From Spirochaetales bacterium Spiro_02 (GTDB lineage Bacteria; Spirochaetota; Spirochaetia; Sphaerochaetales; Sphaerochaetaceae), in the NCBI GenBank assembly GCA_001604275.1, contig LVBD01000011.1, positions 1 through 64,000 on the forward strand: a stretch of 64,000 bases of DNA. Direction: 5' to 3'. Below, piece after piece: positions 8,326 through 16,804 of this stretch (positions within the stretch are counted from its first letter, which is position 1; every line of letters begins with the position of its first letter). The translations under genes were made by a program, and so were the position numbers. The notes under the pieces were generated by a model. The model was not told the DNA's origin, searched no databases, and worked only from the letters and a program-made list of their open reading frames with translations.

Positions 8326-9297
8326 ATGATAGCCGTCATCGGAGAATCCTTGATCGATTTCATAGGGGTGGAGTCGCCGTCGAGAGGCCGAATGTTCGAG
8401 TCCTTTGTCGGCGGATGCGGTCTCAATACCGCCACTGCGATCGGCAGACTTGGTGGAGCGGTCACGTTTTTCGGAGGAATATCGTCCGATATGTTCGGAC
8501 GGAGGATCGTCTCCCACTTGGTGACGAACCAAGTCCTGTTCGATCCCGACCTGTGCAACATGCCGGCTCCGACGACCCTTGGATTCGCCAGTCTGGATGA
8601 ACATGGCGGCGCATCCTATGCCTTCTATTGCAGGGGTACCGCGGCAATGACGCTTTCCACCGAACAGCTGTCGATGTCCCTGTCCCTGAACACGGATATC
8701 CGTATCGTCCATATCGGATCCCTCAGCCTCGTCGTGCAGCCGGTCTGCGACGCTATTCTCGATTCGGTGGAGTTCCTGAATCCTCATCCGGTCGTCTTCT
8801 TCGATCCGAATGTCAGACCTGCGGTCATCGATGATTTCCCTGCCTATCGTGCACGTTTTCTCAAGATTGCGAAAACCGCTGATATCATCAAGCTCAGCGA
8901 CGAAGATCTTGCTCTCATGTATGATGACATGGCTGTAGACGTTGCGGTGGCGAAACTGCGGGAGTCTTCCGGCGCCCATGTGGTGCTGACGAGAGGGAAA
9001 TCCGGTGCCGCATGGATTCTGCCGGACGGGACGTGGATCGACTGCCCGGCCTTCGAGACAACGGTCGTGGATACTGTCGGCGCAGGGGATACGTTCAGCG
9101 GGGCATTGCTCCATTTTCTGCAGGAGCGTGGGCTTCTCGGATCCGACGGTACCGCTCCCGAACTGATGCCGATTTCTCCGGACATTGCCTCCGAGGCGCT
9201 CAGATTCGCTTCCGCCGCGGCTTCGATCAACTGCTCCCGACCGGGGTGCGATCCTCCGACGGCCGATGAACTATCAGATAGGATAGATACTCTATGA
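8326..9297 (+). CDS. PfkB family sugar kinase (fructokinase-like), 323 aa
   Basis: The N-terminus (MIAVIGESLIDFI) and the early FVGGCGLNTATAIGRLGG glycine pair are typical of ribokinase/PfkB kinases. The C-terminal ATP and catalytic signature is DTVGAGDTFSGALL with the base Asp in GAGD. The family phosphorylates sugars or nucleosides; closeness to fructokinase is suggested by the N-terminus only. The ribosome site GGGAGGGAACGGG precedes the ATG. The stop overlaps the apbE start by four bases (ATGA). Confidence 0.85.
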   Translation: MIAVIGESLIDFIGVESPSRGRMFESFVGGCGLNTATAIGRLGGAVTFFGGISSDMFGRRIVSHLVTNQVLFDPDLCNMPAPTTLGFASLDEHGGASYAFYCRGTAAMTLSTEQLSMSLSLNTDIRIVHIGSLSLVVQPVCDAILDSVEFLNPHPVVFFDPNVRPAVIDDFPAYRARFLKIAKTADIIKLSDEDLALMYDDMAVDVAVAKLRESSGAHVVLTRGKSGAAWILPDGTWIDCPAFETTVVDTVGAGDTFSGALLHFLQERGLLGSDGTAPELMPISPDIASEALRFASAAASINCSRPGCDPPTADELSDRIDTL

Positions 9298-10400
9298 TCG
9301 GTGGTCCGATCGCTTTCCCCCGCTTTTTCCGAAGACCGCGACGTCCACGATTCGGCGTCGCTTTCCTGTTCGCCTTCATCTGCATCGCGATGCTTTCGGT
9401 GTCCTGTTCCCGCACGAAAGTCCGGAAATATTCCCGGACCGAGCTGATGTTCGGCACTGTCTGCCGAATTTCCCTCGTCGATACGTCCGGGGAGCTTGAC
9501 GGCGATGCCGCTCTTGAGGAAACGTTTTCGCGTTTGGCGGACATCGAAAAAAGGATCAGCCGGACGCAAGCCGGTAGCGAGATATCGTCGGTCAATGGTC
9601 AAGCGGGAACTGCGCCGGTCGCAGTGTCGGAGGAAACGTACGAGCTTGTGAAAACAGCGCTCCAGTATGCACGGCTGACCGATGGTGCGTTCAATCCCGC
9701 GATCGGTCCGTTGGTCTCGCTTTGGGGGATCAATACGGAAACCGCGAAGGTTCCCTCCGACGAGGAAATTTCCCGGGTCCTGCCGCTGCTTGATTGGCGC
9801 GAGGTCGTGCTCGATGACGTGGAGCGTTCCATCTTCCTGCCTCGACAGGGGATGTCCCTTGATCTGGGGGGAATCGGTAAAGGCTATGCGGCCGATGTCG
9901 CAAAAGCGACATTGCGCCGGTTCGGCGCAAGCAGTGCGCTGGTCAATCTTGGTGGAAATATCCTGGTCATCGGTACGAAACCTGATGGCGAGGCATGGCG
10001 GATCGGACTGCAGGATCCCGATAGCTCCCGGGGAGAGTTCTTCCTCTCCGTCTCATTGACCGACGGGACTGTGGTTACCAGTGGTCCGTACGAACGTTAT
10101 TTCGTTCAGGACGGAGTGCGTTATCATCATATCCTCGACGCATCGACTGGCTATCCCGCTGTCACGCATATTGCAAGCGTCACCATCGTGGGTGCCGATT
10201 CGACTGGAGCCGATGCGCTTTCCACCGCCGCGTTCGTCCTCGGAGTGGAACCCAGTCTTGCTTTGTTGCGGACGCTTCCAGGCGTAGAGGCCGTTTTTCT
10301 CATGGACGACGGGACCATCCGCATGAGCGAAGGTCTGGCAGACGATGCATCCCGGTGGCGACTGGCCACGGATCGCTACTCGGTCAAGCTTGGCGACTGA
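9294..10400 (+). CDS. apbE: FAD:protein FMN transferase, lipoprotein, 368 aa
   Basis: ApbE attaches FMN covalently to threonine in flavoproteins such as RnfG/NqrC outside the cytoplasmic membrane. The sequence shows a long charged leader, a hydrophobic segment and a lipobox ending in SVSC (about residue 39), then FGTVCRISL, ERFSRLADIEKRIS-like and YARLTDGAFNPAIGPLVSLWGI, and the Mg/FAD region SLDLGGIGKGYAADVAKATLRRFG and VNLGGNI. HHILDASTGYPA and GADALSTAAFVLG complete the family pattern. Translation is coupled to the sugar kinase gene. Its flavoprotein client is not in this window. Confidence 0.92.
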   Translation: MIGGPIAFPRFFRRPRRPRFGVAFLFAFICIAMLSVSCSRTKVRKYSRTELMFGTVCRISLVDTSGELDGDAALEETFSRLADIEKRISRTQAGSEISSVNGQAGTAPVAVSEETYELVKTALQYARLTDGAFNPAIGPLVSLWGINTETAKVPSDEEISRVLPLLDWREVVLDDVERSIFLPRQGMSLDLGGIGKGYAADVAKATLRRFGASSALVNLGGNILVIGTKPDGEAWRIGLQDPDSSRGEFFLSVSLTDGTVVTSGPYERYFVQDGVRYHHILDASTGYPAVTHIASVTIVGADSTGADALSTAAFVLGVEPSLALLRTLPGVEAVFLMDDGTIRMSEGLADDASRWRLATDRYSVKLGD

Positions 10401-10505
10401 CAGCCCGTTGTCCGTCGCCGACGCCCCCAGTTTCGTTTCCCCGCTCTTGTATTGTATTCCTGGAGTGTGTAAACTGTCCGGTGAGTATTCATATGGAGGC
10501 GATCG

Positions 10506-11807
10506 ATGGTACGACGAGGACGAGGAAGAAACGGCGGTGCGCTGCGGATTCTGCTCATCGTGTTGGGCGCGATACTTGCCATCGTACTGTCAGTGCTCCT
10601 GCTCAGGTGGACGCAGTCCATAGCTTCCAGGAGCAGGGAGCAGGAGCTTCGTCGTGCTCTGTCGGAAGTTCTGGCGCAAGGGGGCGAGCGCGGGTTGCTG
10701 GAAATGGCCGGCGTGCCTGTCAACAACATCTTCTATGGCGATAGCGGTGTCACGCTGTTCCAGGGGGACGAAGCGTCGTGGAGATTCAGCGCCGATGAAC
10801 TGCAGAACATCTCCATCTACGAAAAGTGCAACCAGAGTGTCGTCCATATCACTACGGTCGGCGAAAGTTCCGTCAGTTCGTTTCTCGACGTGATGCCGGA
10901 GCAAGGAACGGGAAGCGGGGTGATCCTTTCCACGGAAGGCTACCTGCTGACGAACGCCCATGTCGTCAATGGCGCCGCATCCATGACGGTGAGTCTCTAT
11001 GACGAATCTTCGTACGACGCGGTGCTGGTCGGAATGGACGAGGAGAACGATCTTGCGGTGATCAAGATCCAACCGGACGATTCCGTGAAGCTGACGCCGA
11101 TTACGTTCGGCACTTCCGCCGACTTGCAGGTCGGGCAGAAAGTCGTTGCGATCGGCAACCCCTTCGGCTATGACCGGACCATGACCGTCGGTATCGTCAG
11201 CGGTCTTGGAAGACCTGTGCGTTCCGACAACGGCAAGGTCATCATGGGGATGATCCAGACCGACGCCGCGATCAATCCCGGCAATTCCGGCGGACCGCTG
11301 CTCAACAGCAGGGGGGAGATGATCGGGATCAATACGTCGATCTATTCGACAAGCGGCGGTTCGATGGGCATCAGCTTCGCGATTCCTGTCGATACTGCGG
11401 TCGCGGTGATTCCAGACCTGATCAAGTTCGGCAAGGTTTCTCGGGGGTGGCTCGATATCGTTCCTGTGCAATTATCCTCCCAGATCGTGGAATATGCGAA
11501 GTTGCCTGTCGAAAAGGGAATCCTCGTCAGTCAGGTGGTTCCTGGCGGAAAGGCTGACAAGAGCGGCTTGAAGGGTGGTTCCGAGAAGGTGCGTTACGGC
11601 AACAGCGTCATCTATCTCGGTGGCGATGTCATCGTCGGAATCAACGGTACGCCGATTTCCGAATATAACGATCTGTATACGGCGTTGCTTGCCACCCGTC
11701 CCGGCGACAAGGTCAAGATGACCGTCAATCGCGGCGGTACGGAGAAGACGCTGCAGGTTGAGCTTGTCGAACGTACGTCGGAGAATGTCGGCTGGATCGT
11801 TCGTTAG
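10506..11807 (+). CDS. HtrA/DegP-like membrane-anchored serine protease, 433 aa
   Basis: A single transmembrane segment (residues 13-33) anchors a periplasmic or extracytoplasmic trypsin-like domain with the triad His152 (LLTNAHVVNG), Asp182 (DLAVIKI) and Ser261 (GNSGGPLL). One PDZ domain follows (about 330-425), so it resembles DegS-like or Gram-positive HtrA proteins more than two-PDZ DegP. It would degrade misfolded envelope proteins or act in stress signalling. GGAGGCGATCG stands before the ATG. It is separated from apbE by about 105 bases. Confidence 0.9.
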   Translation: MVRRGRGRNGGALRILLIVLGAILAIVLSVLLLRWTQSIASRSREQELRRALSEVLAQGGERGLLEMAGVPVNNIFYGDSGVTLFQGDEASWRFSADELQNISIYEKCNQSVVHITTVGESSVSSFLDVMPEQGTGSGVILSTEGYLLTNAHVVNGAASMTVSLYDESSYDAVLVGMDEENDLAVIKIQPDDSVKLTPITFGTSADLQVGQKVVAIGNPFGYDRTMTVGIVSGLGRPVRSDNGKVIMGMIQTDAAINPGNSGGPLLNSRGEMIGINTSIYSTSGGSMGISFAIPVDTAVAVIPDLIKFGKVSRGWLDIVPVQLSSQIVEYAKLPVEKGILVSQVVPGGKADKSGLKGGSEKVRYGNSVIYLGGDVIVGINGTPISEYNDLYTALLATRPGDKVKMTVNRGGTEKTLQVELVERTSENVGWIVR

Positions 11808-11884
11808 CTCTTGCCGTCGGCTCCTGTTTGCGATACACTAAAAGAGTACTTATCATTTGTTACCTATTTTAAAAGGATTGTCGC

Positions 11885-13963
11885 ATGACCGAAGATATGC
11901 AAAGTTCCCATGTCGACGCCTCCTGGGGAGGGGAAGTCGTTACCAATATCCATGACAACGCCAGAGGAGAATCGATTCCTTTTAAGGTAGAGGCTCCCTA
12001 CGAGCCGTCAGGTGATCAGGGGCAGGCGATCGAGAAGCTTGCCGACGGCGTGCTGAAAGGGTATGGGCGGCAGACGCTCAAAGGCGTTACCGGCAGCGGC
12101 AAGACATATACGATGGCCAAGATCATCGAGAAGGTCCAGCGCCCGACGTTGGTGTTGTCCCACAACAAGACGTTGGCAGCCCAGCTGTATCGGGAGTTCA
12201 AGTCGTTCTTCCCGCACAATGCGGTGGAGTATTTCGTTTCCACGTACGACTACTATCAGCCGGAGGCCTATGTTCCGGGCAAGGATCTCTATATCGAGAA
12301 GGATGCCGATATCAACGACGAGATCGATCGGCTCCGCCTTTCAGCATCGTTTTCGTTGATGGAGCGGCGGGATGTCATCGTCGTGGCCACCGTCTCCTGT
12401 ATTTTCGGACTGGGTAATCCGGTTTCCTTGAAAGATATGGTCCACACGTTCCGTGTGGGGCAGCTGTTCGATCATCATGATGATTTGGAACAATTGGTCC
12501 GGATGCAGTACGAACGCAACGACATGGTTCTCAAGCGCGGTTGTTTTCGTGTGCGCGGCGATGTCATCGAGATATGTCCTTCGTATCTGGAGAACGCGGT
12601 CAGGATCAGTATCGATTGGGACGAGATCGCCTCGATCCAGTGGTTCGACCCGCTGACCGGAGAGAAACAGGAACAGGAGGATTCGTTCACGCTCTATCCT
12701 GCCAAGCAGTTTGTCATGCCGCCGGAGGAGGTTCGTGCAGCCATCGGACGCATCCGGTCCGAGATGGAGGACCAGTACGCATATTTTGTCAATTCCGGCA
12801 GGCCGCTTGAGGCAGAGCGGATCAAGACGAGGACCGAGTACGATCTTGAGATGCTTCAGGAAATCGGCCACTGTTCGGGGATCGAGAACTATTCTCGCCA
12901 GTTGAGCAACCGTAAGCCGGGGGAACGACCGGCTGTCCTGCTGGATTATTTTCCTCCGGGGTTCCTGACGTTCATCGACGAATCGCATGTCACCTTGCCG
13001 CAGGTGGGGGCTATGTACGAGGGAGATCGATCCCGGAAGGTCAACTTGGTGAACTATGGATTCCGCCTTCCTTCCGCTTTGGACAACCGACCGCTGAAGT
13101 TCAATGAATTCACCGAGGTAGTGGGCCAGCGGATTTTCGTTTCCGCCACCCCCGGTCCGATGGAACGTGCCGAGAGCGCTCAGACGGTGGAACAGGTGAT
13201 CCGTCCCACCGGATTGCTCGATCCCGAGGTCATCGTCCGCCCGACGGAGGGGCAGATGGAGGACCTGTACGGAGAGATTCGCAAGTGCGTGGCGAAAAAA
13301 CAGCGGGTGCTGGTCACCACGCTGACGAAACGGATGGCGGAGGATTTGTCTGCATACTTGGCCAATCTCGGGCTCAAGGTCCGCTATCTCCATTCCGAGA
13401 TCGAGACGATCGAGCGCGTCGAAATTCTTCGGGATCTTCGTCTGGGCGAATACGATATCCTGGTGGGGATCAACCTGTTGCGGGAGGGGCTTGATCTGCC
13501 GGAAGTCGCCCTTGTCGCGATTCTTGACGCCGACAAGATCGGTTTCCTCCGTTCCACCACGTCGCTGATCCAGACGATCGGCCGTGCCGCCCGAAACGCC
13601 GAGGGGCGGGTGATCATGTACGCCGACCGAGAAAGCGATGCGATGAAGGAGGCGATCGAAGAAACCCGTCGACGCCGCGAAATCCAGATGGCATACAACA
13701 CGGAGCATGGTATTACCCCCAAGACGATCGTCAAGGCCGTGCAGGATCTGATCCAGCGGGAGAAGGAGGATACCGCCCAGTTGCAGAAGGATGATATCGC
13801 CATCCGCAAGAGCGGCTACAACCTTCTTGTCGCATCCGACCGAAAGAAATACGTCAAGGATCTGGAGAAAGAGATGCTTGAATGCGCAAAGAACCTCGAG
13901 TTCGAGCGTGCCGCGGTGCTTCGCGATGAGATCGAGTCGATCCGGAACATGCACATCGGCTGA
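11885..13963 (+). CDS. uvrB: Excinuclease ABC subunit B, 692 aa
   Basis: UvrB is the damage-verifying helicase of nucleotide excision repair. Walker A is GVTGSGKT (near residue 75), the beta-hairpin region contains YFVSTYDYYQPEAYVP, the DEAD-like box is TFIDESH, and the C-terminal UVR motif for UvrC binding is KDLEKEMLECAKNLEFERAA. The first 40 residues before FKVEAPYEPSGDQ are longer than in most UvrB proteins; the ATG at 11885 is kept because AAAAGGA lies eight bases upstream. Neither uvrA nor uvrC is nearby. Confidence 0.96.
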   Translation: MTEDMQSSHVDASWGGEVVTNIHDNARGESIPFKVEAPYEPSGDQGQAIEKLADGVLKGYGRQTLKGVTGSGKTYTMAKIIEKVQRPTLVLSHNKTLAAQLYREFKSFFPHNAVEYFVSTYDYYQPEAYVPGKDLYIEKDADINDEIDRLRLSASFSLMERRDVIVVATVSCIFGLGNPVSLKDMVHTFRVGQLFDHHDDLEQLVRMQYERNDMVLKRGCFRVRGDVIEICPSYLENAVRISIDWDEIASIQWFDPLTGEKQEQEDSFTLYPAKQFVMPPEEVRAAIGRIRSEMEDQYAYFVNSGRPLEAERIKTRTEYDLEMLQEIGHCSGIENYSRQLSNRKPGERPAVLLDYFPPGFLTFIDESHVTLPQVGAMYEGDRSRKVNLVNYGFRLPSALDNRPLKFNEFTEVVGQRIFVSATPGPMERAESAQTVEQVIRPTGLLDPEVIVRPTEGQMEDLYGEIRKCVAKKQRVLVTTLTKRMAEDLSAYLANLGLKVRYLHSEIETIERVEILRDLRLGEYDILVGINLLREGLDLPEVALVAILDADKIGFLRSTTSLIQTIGRAARNAEGRVIMYADRESDAMKEAIEETRRRREIQMAYNTEHGITPKTIVKAVQDLIQREKEDTAQLQKDDIAIRKSGYNLLVASDRKKYVKDLEKEMLECAKNLEFERAAVLRDEIESIRNMHIG

Positions 13964-13994
13964 TCGCGAAGGTTGCTGCGCCGGTTGTTCTTGC

Positions 13995-14945
13995 CTAGAA
14001 TTCGAACAGCACCAGATCGTACAGCCCGCGGATGAGTTGCGGGGACTGTAACTTCACATATTCTGTTGGCATCTCCGATACTGCATAGGAGAATAACCCA
14101 TCGATGGTCAATGTATTCCCGTTGCAGGCAGGAGGAGTGGTGAATGCATATGTCGTTTCGCCGTCCTCAGTATCTTCATTGACAAGTCCGAGTCCTTTCA
14201 GAATTGATTCCGTGAAAAATCCATGTCCTTCGTCGCCAGGTTCGAAGGATTGTTTATCGGTACTTGCGGCGGATATGACGAATAGACTGTCCGAAGATAT
14301 GGTGGTTTCTTTTTCCCATAATGAAGCAAATGCGTCGTGCCATGCATTTTCCGAAGTTTGAAGATCAATTGTAGTTTCGTCGTGAGGAATATGATTGCCA
14401 CTGAAGCAACTGTCAAGAATCAGGACTTTTTTCCCTGGAATGTCCACTAAAGCTTCCAGCATTTCTTCAGGGGAAATTCTTGCATTGGATTCTGTTGCTG
14501 AATAGGCAGGTAAAAGACTGCCGTCGGTATCGCCGTGTCCGCTGTAATAGATGACTGTTATATCGTTTTTATCACATTCCTTGAAGATTTCCAACTGATC
14601 AAGGATATTCGTTTTACTTGGGTATGATGGATCAGTGGCTGTATAGACTTTCCCCTTCTCTTGAAGCATTTCGATGATATTGCTTTCAGGAGAGAATTCT
14701 GAAAGATTCACTGCTGCTTGTGCCAATGCAAGAAACGCTTGCGAGATAGCTTTTGCGTCATTGACCGTTCCTTTCAAAGTACTAGGTTTGTTGCTGCCGC
14801 CATAATTGCTGTAATCGATGCCGATCGATATGATCCGTATCGTCCCGTTCTCCGGCTCCGGAACGAACAGTTCGCAGGAAGAGAGGAATATCGCCAGCGA
14901 GATGCTTGCGAGAACGATCATCGATAGAAACAGGAATCGTTTCAT
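13995..14945 (-). CDS. Caspase-like (C14) lipoprotein, 316 aa
   Basis: A signal peptide ends in a lipobox with Cys24 (LSSC), so the protein should be lipid-anchored outside the cytoplasm. The caspase/metacaspase fold follows: IISIGIDYSNYGGS, then the catalytic His137 in YYSGHGDTDG and Cys180 in LILDSCFSG. VISAASTDKQSFEPGDEGHGFFTESILKG is also typical of bacterial C14 peptidases. Substrate specificity is unknown; bacterial relatives cleave after basic residues. It overlaps the stop of the upstream envelope-protein gene by four bases. The gene is clearly AT-richer than both flanks, hinting at acquisition by transfer. Confidence 0.82.
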   Translation of the reverse strand: MKRFLFLSMIVLASISLAIFLSSCELFVPEPENGTIRIISIGIDYSNYGGSNKPSTLKGTVNDAKAISQAFLALAQAAVNLSEFSPESNIIEMLQEKGKVYTATDPSYPSKTNILDQLEIFKECDKNDITVIYYSGHGDTDGSLLPAYSATESNARISPEEMLEALVDIPGKKVLILDSCFSGNHIPHDETTIDLQTSENAWHDAFASLWEKETTISSDSLFVISAASTDKQSFEPGDEGHGFFTESILKGLGLVNEDTEDGETTYAFTTPPACNGNTLTIDGLFSYAVSEMPTEYVKLQSPQLIRGLYDLVLFEF

Positions 14946-15550
14946 CGAGACCTCATCTGCGTTGCGTCATCCATAGCTTGCGAGATGTTGTAATACCACC
15001 GCAATCCGATTCCCACTTGAACCGCCAGTATCTGGTTGCGAAATTCGAAACGTATCGGAGACGTCAGTTCAAAGACATTGTGTACCATGGAGCCAAGACG
15101 GAACGTGGGAGCCGCCATGACATCGATCGCCGCGAAAGCCTGCTGTGCCGGATCATACCAGCAGAACAACGCCGTTCCGGCGACCTGAAGCCCTATGGAG
15201 TCGTTGATCTGGATATGGATCGATGCCGCAGGACCGATCGCCCAGAACGGACGGTAGAACGTGTTTCCCCAGTAAATCGACCTGCTGGTGTATTTCAGCC
15301 AGAGTTCGCCACCGAACGTCACGGATCCGATCCTCAGCGAAAGGGGCGCCATATCGATCTGTACGGCGGCCTGACTGCGGAACGGAAGCGATTCCTGATC
15401 GGCAAGACCGGAACTCGTCGGAATTGCGGCGGAGTAGGACGATGAGAGCGAGATGCCTGACGTCCATGCGGCGTTTGCATGGAGCGGGAGGATCGTGAGC
15501 ATTACAAGCGACAGAAACGTCAGGCCGATATGTCGTAGCCGATGATACAT
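14942..15550 (-). CDS. Secreted beta-rich envelope protein of unknown function, 202 aa
   Basis: A signal peptide (MYHRLRHIGLTFLSLVMLTILPLHANA) is followed by alternating hydrophobic and polar strands with aromatic ends (SLRIGSVTFGGELWLKY, FRFEFRNQILAVQVGIGLRWYY), which suggests a small outer-membrane beta-barrel or a periplasmic beta protein. I do not recognise a family. The start at 15550 has GAGGTGGAG directly upstream. The caspase-like gene follows with a four-base overlap, so the two are made together. Confidence 0.6.
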   Translation of the reverse strand: MYHRLRHIGLTFLSLVMLTILPLHANAAWTSGISLSSSYSAAIPTSSGLADQESLPFRSQAAVQIDMAPLSLRIGSVTFGGELWLKYTSRSIYWGNTFYRPFWAIGPAASIHIQINDSIGLQVAGTALFCWYDPAQQAFAAIDVMAAPTFRLGSMVHNVFELTSPIRFEFRNQILAVQVGIGLRWYYNISQAMDDATQMRSR

Positions 15551-15673
15551 GCTCCACCTCACTTCGGCCTACTATAGCATGAAGGACGGACGTCTGTCCC
15601 TAGGGGTATGGACATGGAACTCCTCCTGTCGGAGATATGGAGAAATATCCCCTTCGCGATTCAAGGAGGGAGA

Positions 15674-16804
15674 TCAGATGTGATCCACAATGATACCGTC
15701 GATATATTCGACGAGTTCGGAAAGCCTGACTCCGAGAGTGACCAGCGAGCGCTTCGGCTTGTCTTCGGAAGCAGCGAGGATTCGTTTGCCGTTCCATTCG
15801 CATTCCATCAGATAGCGTGAGCCTTGATATTCGCAATCGAGGATCCGTGCGTCGACGAACCGAAGATGGGGGAGAAACTCCGGGAATGCGAGCGAAGGAT
15901 CGTCATGAACCAGCACGTTTTCCGGTCTGAAGAATACCTGATGCTCCCCGACGGTCTGTCTGAACACGAATGCGGTCGATCCGGCCTCGGCCGAAACCAG
16001 TGTCTTCGGGATGATTTCATAGGGAAGCACTGTTCCATCTCCCATGAACGTTGCGGCGAACAACGTGCCGGGACGCTGGTAGACCTGCTGCGGCGTAGCC
16101 AGCTGCTCGGCATTGCCATCGTGCATCACCAGTATCCGGTCGCTGAGGGAAAGCGCTTCTTCCTGATCGTGCGTCACGTAGATCGTCGTGATCCCCGTCT
16201 CCTCATGGATTCTACGGATTTCCTTGCGTAGATGCTTGCGAAGCTGGGCGTCGAGAGCCGACAACGGCTCGTCGAGCAATAGAAGCCGAGGATTCGATGC
16301 GAGAGCCCGCGCCAATGCGATTCGCTGACGTTCTCCTCCCGACAACTCGCCCGTCTTCCGTTTCTGATATCCCTCCAGACCTACAAGGGCGAGCAAAGAA
16401 GCCACCCGCTGTCTGCGGTCATTCTTCGGAACCCGTTGCAACTTGAGCGAGTATGCGATGTTCTGAGAGACGTTCAGGTGGGGGAACAACGCATAGTCCT
16501 GGAACACGAGACCGATGTTCCGTTCCCAAACCGGTTTGTGGGTAATATCTTCGTCCCCCAAACGGATCGTGCCGCCGTCAGGTTCCATCAGGCCGCTGAT
16601 CAATTGAAGCGTCGTGCTTTTTCCACACCCGGACGGACCGATGATAGACACCATCTCTCCCTGCAGTACGGTGAAGTCCAGGTTCAGACGGAATTCCGGA
16701 TAGGAAGCTTCGATATCACTGCAGACCAGCCACGGAGCATGGACATGTTGTTTCTGTACTGTCTCGATCGTATGCTCGTCGTCCTGCTGTCTCTCATCGG
16801 CCAT
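15674..16804 (-). CDS. thiQ: Thiamine-type ABC transporter ATPase, 376 aa
   Basis: The protein has Walker A GPSGCGKST, Q-loop FQDYALFPHL, signature LSGGERQRIALARAL, Walker B LLLLDEPLSALD and the switch His in YVTHDQEEAL. A 110-residue C-terminal extension resembles the TOBE-like regulatory domain of MalK/PotA-type ATPases, and there is an unusual 25-residue N-terminal tail rich in acidic residues. It energises the permease encoded upstream; the two genes overlap by 11 bases. Assignment to thiamine rests on the TPP riboswitch at the head of the operon and the ThiB-like binding protein, not on the ATPase itself. Confidence 0.85.
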   Translation of the reverse strand: MADERQQDDEHTIETVQKQHVHAPWLVCSDIEASYPEFRLNLDFTVLQGEMVSIIGPSGCGKSTTLQLISGLMEPDGGTIRLGDEDITHKPVWERNIGLVFQDYALFPHLNVSQNIAYSLKLQRVPKNDRRQRVASLLALVGLEGYQKRKTGELSGGERQRIALARALASNPRLLLLDEPLSALDAQLRKHLRKEIRRIHEETGITTIYVTHDQEEALSLSDRILVMHDGNAEQLATPQQVYQRPGTLFAATFMGDGTVLPYEIIPKTLVSAEAGSTAFVFRQTVGEHQVFFRPENVLVHDDPSLAFPEFLPHLRFVDARILDCEYQGSRYLMECEWNGKRILAASEDKPKRSLVTLGVRLSELVEYIDGIIVDHI

